This document shows positions 1 through 12,000 of a stretch of 64,000 bases of DNA, piece by piece (positions within the stretch are counted from its first letter, which is position 1; each line of letters opens with the position of its first letter). Source of the DNA: Bacteroidales bacterium (GTDB lineage: Bacteria; Bacteroidota; Bacteroidia; Bacteroidales; P3); the NCBI GenBank assembly GCA_017449525.1, contig JAFTFL010000018.1, forward strand, positions 1 through 64,000. Reading direction: 5' to 3'. The translations under genes and the position numbers were made by a program. Under the pieces are notes generated by a model. The model saw nothing but the letters and a program-made list of their open reading frames with translations. It searched no databases and had not been told where the DNA came from.

Positions 1-3000
1 CGGCTCCTACCTCGGCGTCGTATTGCACTCCCGGCGAGAGGGTGCGGATGGTGTGGCGCGTGGCCGTGGCATCCGTCCCGTAGGTCCACGTCGTAGCGCC
101 GTGCTGGCGGTAGCGCACCTTCCAGCTGTCTTCGGCGTTGCCCGCAGCTATGGTGATGTAGGCCTGCGTAGCATCTGTGCTGTCTACCCGCACGAACGGC
201 TCGAGACATATCGTGTCTGAGCAGGTCAGCCACCGCACGTTGTTGCGAACCGTGGAGGCCACTGCTGCGATGGGGTTCTGCGGGTTGATGTCGGTAGTAG
301 CGTAGGCGTAGAGCGCCTTGTTAGAAATCGAGTGGCCATTGAACGAGAACGAAGAGGAGTTCGACGAACCGCTGTTGTCGTCAATAGCCAGCACGAGGTT
401 ACCCGTACCATTATAAGAGAAGGGGCGGTCGAAGTAGAGCGTGTTCCATCCTTGCGCTGCCTCCAGCGGACCCGTATAGACAGCACTTAAACTGTCGAAG
501 GGCACCCAAGTGGTGATGGTGGCGCGTGGCGAGTAGCCGAGGTAGATGGTAACGTTCTGCTTGGCAGCCGTAGGTTGCGAGTAGTTGTACTGGAAGGCAA
601 TACCACTAATCTCACGTGCACCGTTTAGCTCGTTGCTGCTGAACACCTGCTGCGTGTAACTATAGGGCGAGCTCGTAGAAGAGTAGTTGCTTACAGGCAG
701 ATAGTACGTGGTAGTTGCCGAACTACCCGTAGTGGAAGCGGACACTTCATCCTCTGTACGTCCACACTCGGTGGTGAATGTGATGGATTCAGTGTAACCG
801 TCGCCCTGGGCACCACAGTTGGCCTGGATGTAGGCAGTGTACTCGGTAGTAGACTCGAGGTCGAAGAGCATGATGCTCTGATCGGTGGTGTACTGACGTG
901 TAACGGCGCTGTCGGTGTGGCGCATCAGTGTTACCGTGTAGGAAGTGGGCGTAGCGCTACCACCAGTAGTGCTCCATACCAACTCGGCCACGTGGACGCG
1001 CGGACGCACTGCCACATTGGTAATGCGTGGACACGGCAGGTCTGCAGCCACACTCACATCGTCGATGTAGAAGTAGTTGGTAGCCCCTTTGCGTGCACGG
1101 ATAGCGATGTAGCGTCCGTTGCCCGTGTAACTACTCATCGGCACTTCGATGTGTTGCCACTGGCTGTAGGTAGAGAGGGTGCAGAGACGCACGCGTTCAA
1201 AGGTGTTGGTGTCGCGCGGGTCGGTCATCACACCCACATCCATCACGCCGTAGGTGGCAGTGCTGGAGGTCTTGTAGGCCCAAAAACTCAGGATGAGGTT
1301 CTGAATGCTGTCCTCGAAGAGCGGCAATGCTGCATAGCTGGCCGCAGTAGAGTAGCCGTAGAAGTAGAGGCTGACGCCACCACTATGAGCATACGAAGCC
1401 GTGGGATACGGATAGCTGTTGGCTACAGGAGCAGAAGCACCACTGTAGTAGAACTTAGTCCAGCACGGTGAGATGGGATACGATGTTGAGCCAGCCTGAT
1501 ATCTGTCGAAGTTCTCCACATAGGGCAGGTCGGCATGGCTGATAACAGCACACGGAGTGGTGAACTGGTACAGAATGCGCAATGCCTCGCTCGTGTCGGT
1601 AGCGCTGCAGGCGGCCACTACATTGACGTAGTAGGTATGCTGCGGCGAGAGACCAGTGAAGGTGTGGCGCGGTACTGTATCCACGTAGCTCCAGGCCGTA
1701 GACATAGAGCTGAGCGTGTCGATACTCACTATCCAACTGAGGGCACTGGTGCTGTCCCAAGCTATGGATGCCGATACATCTGAGATAGAGGTGGCACGCA
1801 CGCCAGAAACAGTCGGGCAAGCGGGCTTATAGTCTATCGTGATGTCGTCGATATAGTAGGCACTGATGTAGTGAGTGGTACCTGCGGCGTTGGAACTGTC
1901 CAGTTTGAACGTGATGTACCGGTGGGTCGACGGAATACCGTAGAAGTTCACCTCATGCATGGTGTAGGTCGTACTGGTGTTCGACGCGTTGTACACCTCA
2001 ATGAAGGTAGACATGTCGGACGGGTCTGAGGTTACACCCACATGCAGACCTCTGTAAGTGGACGTACTTGTTCTCGTCCAGAAGATCATGTGCAGTGAAT
2101 CGAGCGGTATGCCGAATTCTGGCGATGACATATAACAATAGGTAGTCGACGCAGCGTACATGTAGAGGTTGGCCGAGCCAGAGTGAGGTGAAGTAGTGCT
2201 CGGGTACGGATAGGTGGCCGTATTGACAGCACCTGAACTGATAGTTACATAACCCTTGGTCCAGCAAGGAATCTGGGTTGTCGTACCCGTGCCGTAACTT
2301 TCAAATCCTTCGATGAACGGCATTGTGAGGATGGTACCGCAATCGGTACGGAATGTAAACTCGCGGGCATCCGAGGTATCACCAGCACCGCAAACGTTCT
2401 TCAACTCTACATAGTACACGGTGTTAGCGCGCAAATTATGTAGCAAGAGTGTATCGCGTGTCAGTTGATAGGTTGTAGCACCGCTGTAGGTCGGATTATC
2501 GGCTACGCGCACTTTCCACGAATCGGGCGAGCCACCCACCCAAGTAATCGTGGCCGAGGTGTCGGTGCGAGCAAGCACCTGCATGCTACGCGGACGAGGA
2601 CAACTGGGCTGATGCTCGATGACGACGTCGTCGATGTAGAAGTAGTTCACACCAAGCGTATCACCCAAGATGGTGAGGTAGCGGTGGGATTCAGGAGCAC
2701 CACTGAAGGTGAACTCGTACTGGTTCTGCGAACTGGCCGGATTATGGAAATGGGCCAACTCATAGAACGTGCTCATGTCGTCGGGGTCAGAGGTGAGACC
2801 CACGCGCACATGGCCATAATAGGAAGTAGCCGAGGTGTAGACCCAGAAGGAGGTCTGCATCGAATCGAGTGGTACATCTGCACCCAGTGCCTGGAAGCTG
2901 ATGTAAGCATTGGTCGTACTCGATTGGTAGAAGTAGAGGCTACGAGCACCGCTGTGGGCTGCTGCCGCGGTAGAACTCGGGTAGGGGTAGCTGGTGCGGC

Positions 3001-6000
3001 TCTTGCTATTAGAACTGAGCGTTACGTAGGCCTTCGTCCAGCATGGGTCAAGGGTCGTAGTGCTACTTGCTGCGTAGCTTTCGAAACCTTCACTCCAAGG
3101 CAGGTCGGCCATGTGCAACGGTGCACAGGTGGTCGTGGTGAAATGGGTCTGCACCCAGTCGGAAGCATCACCAGCACCGCACACGGCGCGCACCTGAGCA
3201 TAGTAGGTCTTACCAGGCTGGAGGTGGGTTACCCTGAAGGAGCTGGAGGTGGGATGATAAGTGGTGGCGGTGCTGAAATCAGCCAGCGTGTCCACCATCA
3301 AATCACGGGACAAGGTGTTGGATCCTTCTTCCCAAGTGAAGTACACCACGCTATCCAATGCGCCTGCTGCAAAGTCGGTCATCCAAGTGCAGCGCGACTT
3401 GCGAGCTAAGACCACATCGTCAATATAGCAATATGACGTATATCCAGTGGTACCTGCGGCGTTGACGCTGTCCAGTTTGAACGTGATGTAACGGTGAGTC
3501 GACGGTATGCCTTCTAAGTTGATGCGGTAATCCTCCCAATCTGTAGTGGTAGGCGGATTGATGCTTGCAATCGGGATGAAGGTACTCATACTGTCCGGAT
3601 GACGAGTTACACCCACATACATACCACGGTAGTAAGATGTAGTCTTCCTTGCCGAGAAGGAGAGCGTCAGCGAGTCGAGTGGCACTGCTATAGAGTCAAG
3701 GCTGATGTAACTATAGTTGGTTGACGAGCAGTAGAAGTAAAGAGACGTATTACCCGAATGAGAAGTGGAAGACGGGTAGGGGTAGCTGGTACGACTCACT
3801 ACACCCGAAGCACGAGTAACGTAACCCTTGTGCCAACAGGTGCTCAACGCAGCCGTCGTCGAAACTGGGTAATTCTCGAAACTCTCGTAGTAGGGCAAGT
3901 GGATGCTGTCGATAGGAGCACACGGCATGGTTACCGCAGCGAAGACGGCACCACTGGTATCGCCTGCACCACAGATGGCGCGCACTGCAATCCTGTTGAG
4001 GACACCAGGACGGGCATCGGTAATAGCCACGGTGGTGTCGGTCGTGAAGAGCTGGTGAGCCAAACCATCTCCTGGGTTGAAGTTGCGGTTGCTGTGTTCA
4101 ACCACATAGCGGCCGCGGTGTGCTGGGTCGTTGATAGTAACGTTCACGGTATTGCCCGAGACCGAAGTCGACACAGCAAGCGGTGCGGAGCAAGCGCTCA
4201 ATAGCGAGACGCGCAGGTCATCCAAGTAGACGTACTGCGAGGTGCTCATTGTGGGATGCTTACTACGCAGTGCGATGTAGCGACCCGTGCCGTGATAGCT
4301 GCGGAAGTCGGTGCTGAACGGCTGCCAAGTGTAGTAATCCTGCGTAATCGAGAAGGTCGTTACAGGCTCGAAGGTTGCCGTGTCATTCGGGTTGCTCATC
4401 ACACCCACCTGCACATGGCCGTAGTTGGTCGAGGTGCTAGTCTTGAGCAGTTTTGCCTGGAGAGACAGTGCCTGCAGCGAATCCTCGAACAGTGGCAACA
4501 CAACATAGCTCCATATACCAGCACTGCCCTGATAGAAATAGAGCGACTGGGAGCCTGAGTATGCATAGGTAGCCGACGGATAGGGGTAGCTGTTGGTAAC
4601 GTTGGTTGAGGTGTACTTCTTGTAGTAGCAGGGGGACAACGGAGTTGTTGTCGCTGCTGTGTAGCTCTCGAAGTTCTCCTCGAAAGGCAGGTCGGCACGC
4701 GGAATAGGAGCACAAGGAGTCTTGAACACAATCTCGCGGTAATAAGGACGCAGTGCGCCGCAGTCAACGCCCACCCAAACGTGGTACTCGGTGCTGGGCA
4801 TCAAACCTGTGAGGTTGATGCTGCGCGTGTTGACAGTACGCATAACTCCGTCGCCGTTGCCTGGAGTAAAGTCTTCACCAGCGTATTCCACCTTCCACGC
4901 GGTGGCTCCGGTATTGGTATCCGACCACGTGATGCGTGCAAAGTTTTCACTGACGCTGTCAAGAGCCACCGACTCAATGAGACCACACGGACGGATGGCA
5001 TCTATCTCGAGGTTGTCAAGGTAGACATAGTTGATAGCAGTACTAGTGGGGTTGAAAGCACGGATGGCCAGGCGCTCCTTGAGGCCTGTGTAGTTAGCCA
5101 GCGACACATCGAAATGCTCCCACGTATTGAGCTGCGAAGCCTGCACCGTAACGATGGGCTCGAAGTCGTGGCTGTCGGTAACGGTGTTTATTGCACCGAC
5201 CTGGAGCCAACCGTAGTTGGCCGAAGTCTTATACAGGTCAAAGGAAACCATCAAGCCTCTCAGCGGAGTCTCTGTATTTGGCATTGCCAACATAGAGAAT
5301 TGCTGTGTGGCAGAACCATGCATCGTACTATATAGGTAGAGGCTCTTGCTGCCCGACTTGGCATAAGTACCCGTGGGGTACGGATAGGTGGTCTGCGAAG
5401 CCGACGTGTTGTGCATCTTGAAGTAGCACGGGTTCAGCAGTGCGGTAGAGGAAGCTGTGTAGCTCTCGAAGTCGTCGCGATACGGCAGGTCAGTATTCTC
5501 AATGAGGCACTGTGTCGTGAAGTTCACCGAGCGGAACTCACCGTATTCCCCACCGCAGTCTTGGCGAATGTAGGCCACATACTCTGTATTGGGCTGCAGG
5601 TTGTAGAGTTCTACAGCGTTGGTATCGCTGACGTAGTACACATAGTTACCCGAGGTTCCAGGCACAAAGGTCGAGTCGTTTGCCAGTGCCACCTCCACTT
5701 CGAAGTCGTGAGCTGAAGTGTCGTGTGCATCCCAAGCCACAACGGCCGAGCGTGCTTGTGAAGAGAGTACTCTCGCATTGGAGACATACCAGCACGACGG
5801 GACACGCCGCACGGTAACGTCGTCCAAGTAGCCATAAGCACTTGCAGAAGTAGAAGTCCACAGGTTCTGCGGAGTAGCCAAACGGAAGGAAATGTAGCGT
5901 CCAATGCCACGATAGGAGGAGAAGTCCACCTCAAAGTGCGTTGGTGCTCCAGTAGTGGGCACATAGACCTGACGCACTACCTCGAACGTGCTGGTGTCGC

Positions 6001-9000
6001 GCGGATTACTCATCACGCCCACATCCCAGTAACCATAGTAGGCGGTCGTGCTTGACTTGGCTGCCCAGAAGTCCACCATAAGGTTCTGCAACGAGTCTGC
6101 TATGAGCGGTAGACAGAGGTAGCCTCCATACCAGTATGAGGTTGAATTATAGCGGTAGAAGTAGAGACTGATACCACCCGAATGTGCATAGGTCGCGTTG
6201 CTGAGCGGGTAGGGGTAGCTCTGTTGATTCCAGCCGTAGGAGTAGTACTTGGTCCAGCATGGGTTAATTGTAGTCGCAGTACCCGTACCGTAGTGGTCGA
6301 AGTCATCGAAATAAGGCAGGCTATCAGCCGGCAGAGCGGCACAAGTAGCCGTAGTGAACGATATCTGGGAGGTAAAGTCGCTACTGTCGCCACCGTCGCA
6401 CAGGCCACGCACTCTCATATAATAGGTGCTGGCTGGCACAACGGGCACTTGGATGGTGTCATTCGTTACGCGCAGGCGTGTTGGGAAACTCGATGTGGAG
6501 CCGAAGGCCACGGTGTCGTATTCCACAACCCAAGCCGAAGCGTTGGTGTCATTCCAAGTAACGTAGGCCACACTGTCGTATGCTGCCAAGACACGCAGGT
6601 CGCGTGGAGATTGGCAAGGAGTGTACTTGCTGACCACTATGTCGTCCAGATAGCAATAGCTACCCACATTGCTGATTTGATAGTAGAATGCTATATAGCG
6701 ACCTTGCCCTGTGTAGTTGCGGAACTCCACGTGGAACTGAGTCCAAGTGCTGACTTGACTGGGCACAAAGCGAGCCACTTCCTCAAAGGTGTTGGGCTCT
6801 AACGGGTCGGTAACGACACCCACCACCATCGGTGCGGTGTAGGAAGCTGCGGTACGAATCATCCAGAAGTCGAGCATCAGGTCTTGCACACGCGATTCGA
6901 AAGCGGGCAGTGCCACATAGCTCCCGACGGTAGAACCTGCATAGCAGTAGAGTCCGTTGGCACCAGAATGATGCTGGGTCGTGTAGGGGTACGGGTAGCT
7001 ATTCGTGGTGCGTCCCGTCATGTAGTACTTAATCCAGCAGGGGTTGATGGGGTTAGTCGAACCCGATGTATACGAGTCAAAATCCTCCACATAGGGCAAC
7101 GAGGTGTCAGCCACCACGCAACGACCTGTCGTGAAGCGCAGCACGGTGTAGCTCGTAGTGTCGCGCGGACCACAAATGGTACGTACATACACATAATTTA
7201 TCGAAGCGGGCAACAGACCATTGAAGGTGTAGAACGTGTCGGTGGTATAATGCACCTCCACACCTTCACCCGTTCCTGGTGTGATGGGCTCGTCGGCCAA
7301 TTCTACCACGTAGCCCAAGTTGCTACCACTACGCTGCCAACTGATGGTGGCCGTCGTATCTAAGTTCGCTACCAAGCGTACGCTCGGCTGTGCGCAAGCA
7401 GGAGCTACCTCCAGGCGCAGATCGTCAATGTACACATAGTTCGTACCGTCTTCGCGGCTGAGGCGGATAGCCACATGCTTGCCGTATTGCTCGGCACCAT
7501 TGAGCGAGAGGGTGAAGGTCTCCCACGTGTTCATGCTATTCACATAGAAGTGTGCCAGACGGTGGAACGTAGAGGCATCGTCGCGATTGCCCAACACGCC
7601 CACATCGATGTGGCCATAGGTAACCGTGGCAGAAGACTTGAGCGCCTTGAAAGAGATCTGAGTCCCCTCAAGCGTACGGTTTGCCATCGGTAGTACCAGT
7701 ATGCTGGCGTTGGTGGATGCACCGTACATGTAGAGCGAACGTGCGCCCGAAGCATGCTGAGTTGTCGAGGCGTAGGGATAGTAGCCACGGTGTGTAGTAC
7801 CGTAGTAGGTATACATCTTATCGTAGCCCTGCGGAGTCTCAGTGGTGTTGGTCGTGGTAGGCCAAGACTCGAAGTCCTGCACGATGGGCAGTGGCTGAGG
7901 CAGGCCTGTTCTGAAGCTACCGTCGTATGGTATGCTGGTGTCGCCGTTGCTGCAGATGGTACGCACCTGATAATAATAGGTGGTGTTGGGCTGCAGACTG
8001 GTCAGTTCAACGCCAGTGGCAGTACCCGTGAGGGTGGTGCCGTGCAGGAAATCGCCCTGCGGGTGCTTTTCCGTGCTGTAGGTTACGTAGCACTCTACGC
8101 CGTTGCGCATACCGTTCCAAGCCAAACGTGCCCGTGTATCCGAAGCTTCCACCACCTGCACCTTGTTGATGCCATTGCAGTTCGACTTCTCGTAGATAGC
8201 GATATCATCAATAAAGATGTAGGATGCAGAACTCGTCGGATAAGAGCGGATGGCCAAATACTGATAGGTGCCCGTGTAGTTGCTGAGGTCCACTTCCAGT
8301 TCCTGCCACTCATAGGGGGCAGTCGGCAACAAGTTGCCTATGGACGTAAACGTGGTGGGCGACGAAGGTGCGGAAACGACTCCAACCTGCAGATAGTATG
8401 AGGTGGAATTAGTAAACACCTTGGCGCGAAGCACCAGGTTGCGCAAATCAGCAGTGGCGGTCTGAGGCAGTACCACGTAGGTCCACTTGTATTGGGTAGT
8501 CGAGCTACCATCACTACCACTGACTGTTTGCGATATGGTAGGCATAAACAGTGCATTGGGGCCACTGTATACGATGCCGTTCGAAGTGTAGCTTGGTGCC
8601 GTCGTCATGTTGGTCAAGCGGGGCATCGAGTCAGTCTTGTTGATCGCAAGTGTTTGGTTGTACTGTCCCTTGGTCCAGCAGGGGTTTATCGGGCTGCTGA
8701 TGGTATTACCCGAGTAGCTGTCGAAGTTCTCATAGTAGGGCGTTTCGGCCAGTGTCTGGCAGCCAGTGGTACCCGTGAAGGGCATTGCCATACTGGTATC
8801 CCTACCGCACACGGTGTAAACATAACCATAGAAAGTGCTGCTGGGGCTGGTGGCAAGGGTTGCCGACGTGAGGGTGGTGTACGTACTGTTCAGGCCGGCA
8901 GGACGCTGACCGGGGAAGAAGTGGGTCGGGGCCGTTTCAACCACATAGCCTGCTGCGCCACTTACGGCTGGCCACGACACATTGACACGCGTACTGCGTG

Positions 9001-12000
9001 GCGTGGTAACCGTGGTCGAAGCCACAGGGGTACAACTGGTGCGACGCGTAATCATAATGTCGTCCACATAGGCATAGTTAGCCACCGTGGTGTCGCACAG
9101 CAGTACGATGTAGCGACCGGTGCCGCTGTAGTTTGCCAACGACACACTGACGCCTTCCCATACGTTGACCGTAGCGGGTTGCACACGACCCACCACTGTG
9201 AAGGTCGACGGGTCGAGGGGATTGGTTGCCACAGCCACCTTCATGCGTCCGTAGCTGGCCGACGATTTACGCAGCATAAACGACACTTGCAGGTCGTTCA
9301 GGTTCGCGTTGACCAGCGGCAGCACTAAGTAGGAATAATTAGTGGCGCTGCTATAGAAGTAGAGCGAGGCCGTGCCACTGTTGTGCTGCGAAGCATACGG
9401 ATAGGGGTAGTTATTGACCACCTCAGCTCCCGTGCTACGCGTTACGTAGCCCTTGTACATACAGTTGATGGCCGCGGCTGTACCCGTGCCGTAGCTGTCG
9501 AAGTTGTTGTAATAGGGCAAGGACTGTGCGGCGCAAGCCGTATTGAAGTCAATGCCGACAGGCATCGTCGTGTCGCCTACACCACAAATGGCACGCACGT
9601 AGGCGAAGACGCGACTGTTGGGTGTAAGCCCAGTGAGGGTAGCTGAATTGGTGTTGACTACCTGTAGGTGATGGCTACCAGAGCCAGGTGTGAAGCTTGC
9701 ATAGTCATACTCCACGGCGTAGCCTGTTGCACCAGATGCTGCAGTCCAACTGAGGTTTGCAGAGACATCGAACAGCGAGGTTACCTCCAGGTCTTCGGGG
9801 CGGGCGCAGCTGGAGCGGCGTGCCACCATGATATCGTCAATGTAGGCATAGCCTGCGGAAGCCTCTTTGCTGCGGATAACGATGAAGCGCTTGCCATTCG
9901 GTACACCAGTGAAGTTCACCAGCTTCTCCTCCCACAGGTTGGCCTCGGTGGCGGCAATGGTGTCGATGAGCTGGAATGATGCCCAGTTAGTGGGCGAGGA
10001 CATGACGCCCACTTCCAAACGACCATAGGTGGCAGTGGTAGCCGTCTTACGCAGTTGCACACTCATCTGCAACGAGTCCAGAGGCACACTCATGTAGGGC
10101 AGAACCAGGTAGGACCATACCGTGCTGGTGCTGTAGAAATAGATGCTGTTTGTACCACTATTTGCTACGGTCGTCGAGGGGTAAGGATAGGTGGCTTTGT
10201 TGTCATAGCCCGTAGCTATGGTGACGTAGCCTTTGGTGTAGCAAGAATTGAGTTGTGTATTGGTGGCGGCTGCATACCCCTCGAAGTTCTCGATGTAAGG
10301 CAACGAGGCGTTGGCACAGGGGGTGCGGAAAGTGAGCTCGGAAGCCAGAGTGGTGTCGCCAGCTCCGCAGATGGCACGCACGCGCACGTAATAGTTGCGG
10401 TCAGAAAGCAGTCCACTGATGGAGGCACTGCCCGTAGTGGAATAGGTGGCGTGGTGCAGGCCGTGGCCAGCAAGGAAGGGCACAGTGTCATATTCCACCA
10501 CTGCGTTGGCAGCACTGCTGGTCCAAGAGATGGTGGCCGAGGTCGGTGCAGCCGTAGCCACGAGCACATCGGTCGGGGTGGTGCAAGCCGAGCGGCGGCC
10601 CACGGTGATGTCGTCAATGTAGGCGTGGCCAGTACTGGTCTCGCGCTCGCGAATCACTATATAATTGTATCCCGCGGGCGCGCGATTAAACTTGGCACTG
10701 GTGAACTCCTCCCACACACTGGTCTTGGTGCAGGCCAGCGTGTCGACAGGGATAAATGAGGCGTAGTCGTCTTGGGTGCGCTGCACACCCACTATCACGC
10801 GGCCGTAATAAGCCGTACTGGTGGTACGCAGCATCTTGAAGTTCAGTTGCAGGTCAGCCAAAGGACTTTGGAACATCGGCAACGCAAACTGCGGATAGGT
10901 GGTCGACGTGCAGTAGAAGTAAAGACTATTGCCTCCACTGTAGTGTTGAGCACTGTAGGGATAAGGATAGCTGGTTAGGTTGGCGGCACCCGTAGAGGCC
11001 GTAACATAGCCTTTGGCGTAGCAAGCACTGAGCTGAGTAGTACTACCCGAAGCATAGCCGTCGAAATCCTCACGCCACGGCAAGTCGGCCGTAGCAATGG
11101 GTGTACAAGCTGTGCGGAAGGTAGGTGCAGCTGACGGGTAGGAACTGTCGGAGGCCGAGCAGATGGTCGTGATGTTCACACTGTAGTAGGTGTTCTGCAT
11201 CAGACCCGTCATCGTCAGCGACGTGTCGGTGCCAGCGTTGACAAAGCGGGTTTGCCCCGTGGTGTTGTTAGTATAGGTTACGTGGTAGGTAGCACCCGTG
11301 TTGGCAGGGCTCCACGACACAGTGGCCTGCACATCGGTTAGACCCGACAGGGCTATGTTTTCCACGCGGTGGCACGACCGAGTATCGGGCACCACCTCAT
11401 AATAGCGCCCATCCCCTGGCCAGCCAGAGTACAGCGTCGAGGAGTATGTCGTAGCATGGCTACCCGTATGAGTGGTAGGATTGATCAAGAAAACCGAGGT
11501 AGCCGAGAGGGCCACACCCGTCTGATAGGTGTAACTGGTCCATGCCGAGGTGTTGTGCTGGCGCATAGCCACCATACGTATGGCGTTAGAGCCCTCGTCC
11601 AACTGATATTGGTAAATGATGGAGTCAATACTTTGCTGACCCGTGCTGTAGCCCACACCATGCCGCACCTCGATAACGAGCTTGCGATTGGGTGAAGTAC
11701 CTACGGTGGCATACTTGATGTAGTGGCCGTAGGATTGACGAATAGAAACGTCGCGACCCCAGAAGATAATCTTCGGCGTATTTTGGGCCAGGTTTGAGGA
11801 GCTGAAGGGCGTACTCATCGAACTACCTCCGATCAAAGCATCACCCAGCTTAAGGTTGGCATTGGAGTTGATAGACCACTTGGTGTAGTTCGTCCCTGCC
11901 AAGTTGAACGTGAACCCAATGTCATAGACCTCCGTGCTGGCCACATCGTCTGCTTCGGCCGTGGAGAACGTTACCTGACGCGCGTTGCTCGGCAACGCGA

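Noticed and set aside
226..486. Minus-strand 86-codon frame that stops at 226
   Set aside because: It is in a different frame from the giant adhesin, whose own frame (codons ending at position 2) stays open here and gives sensible FN3-type protein.
2465..3409. Plus-strand 314-codon frame inside the adhesin
   Set aside because: It lies antisense to conserved jelly-roll repeats; similar antisense frames recur in each repeat, so it is a shadow.
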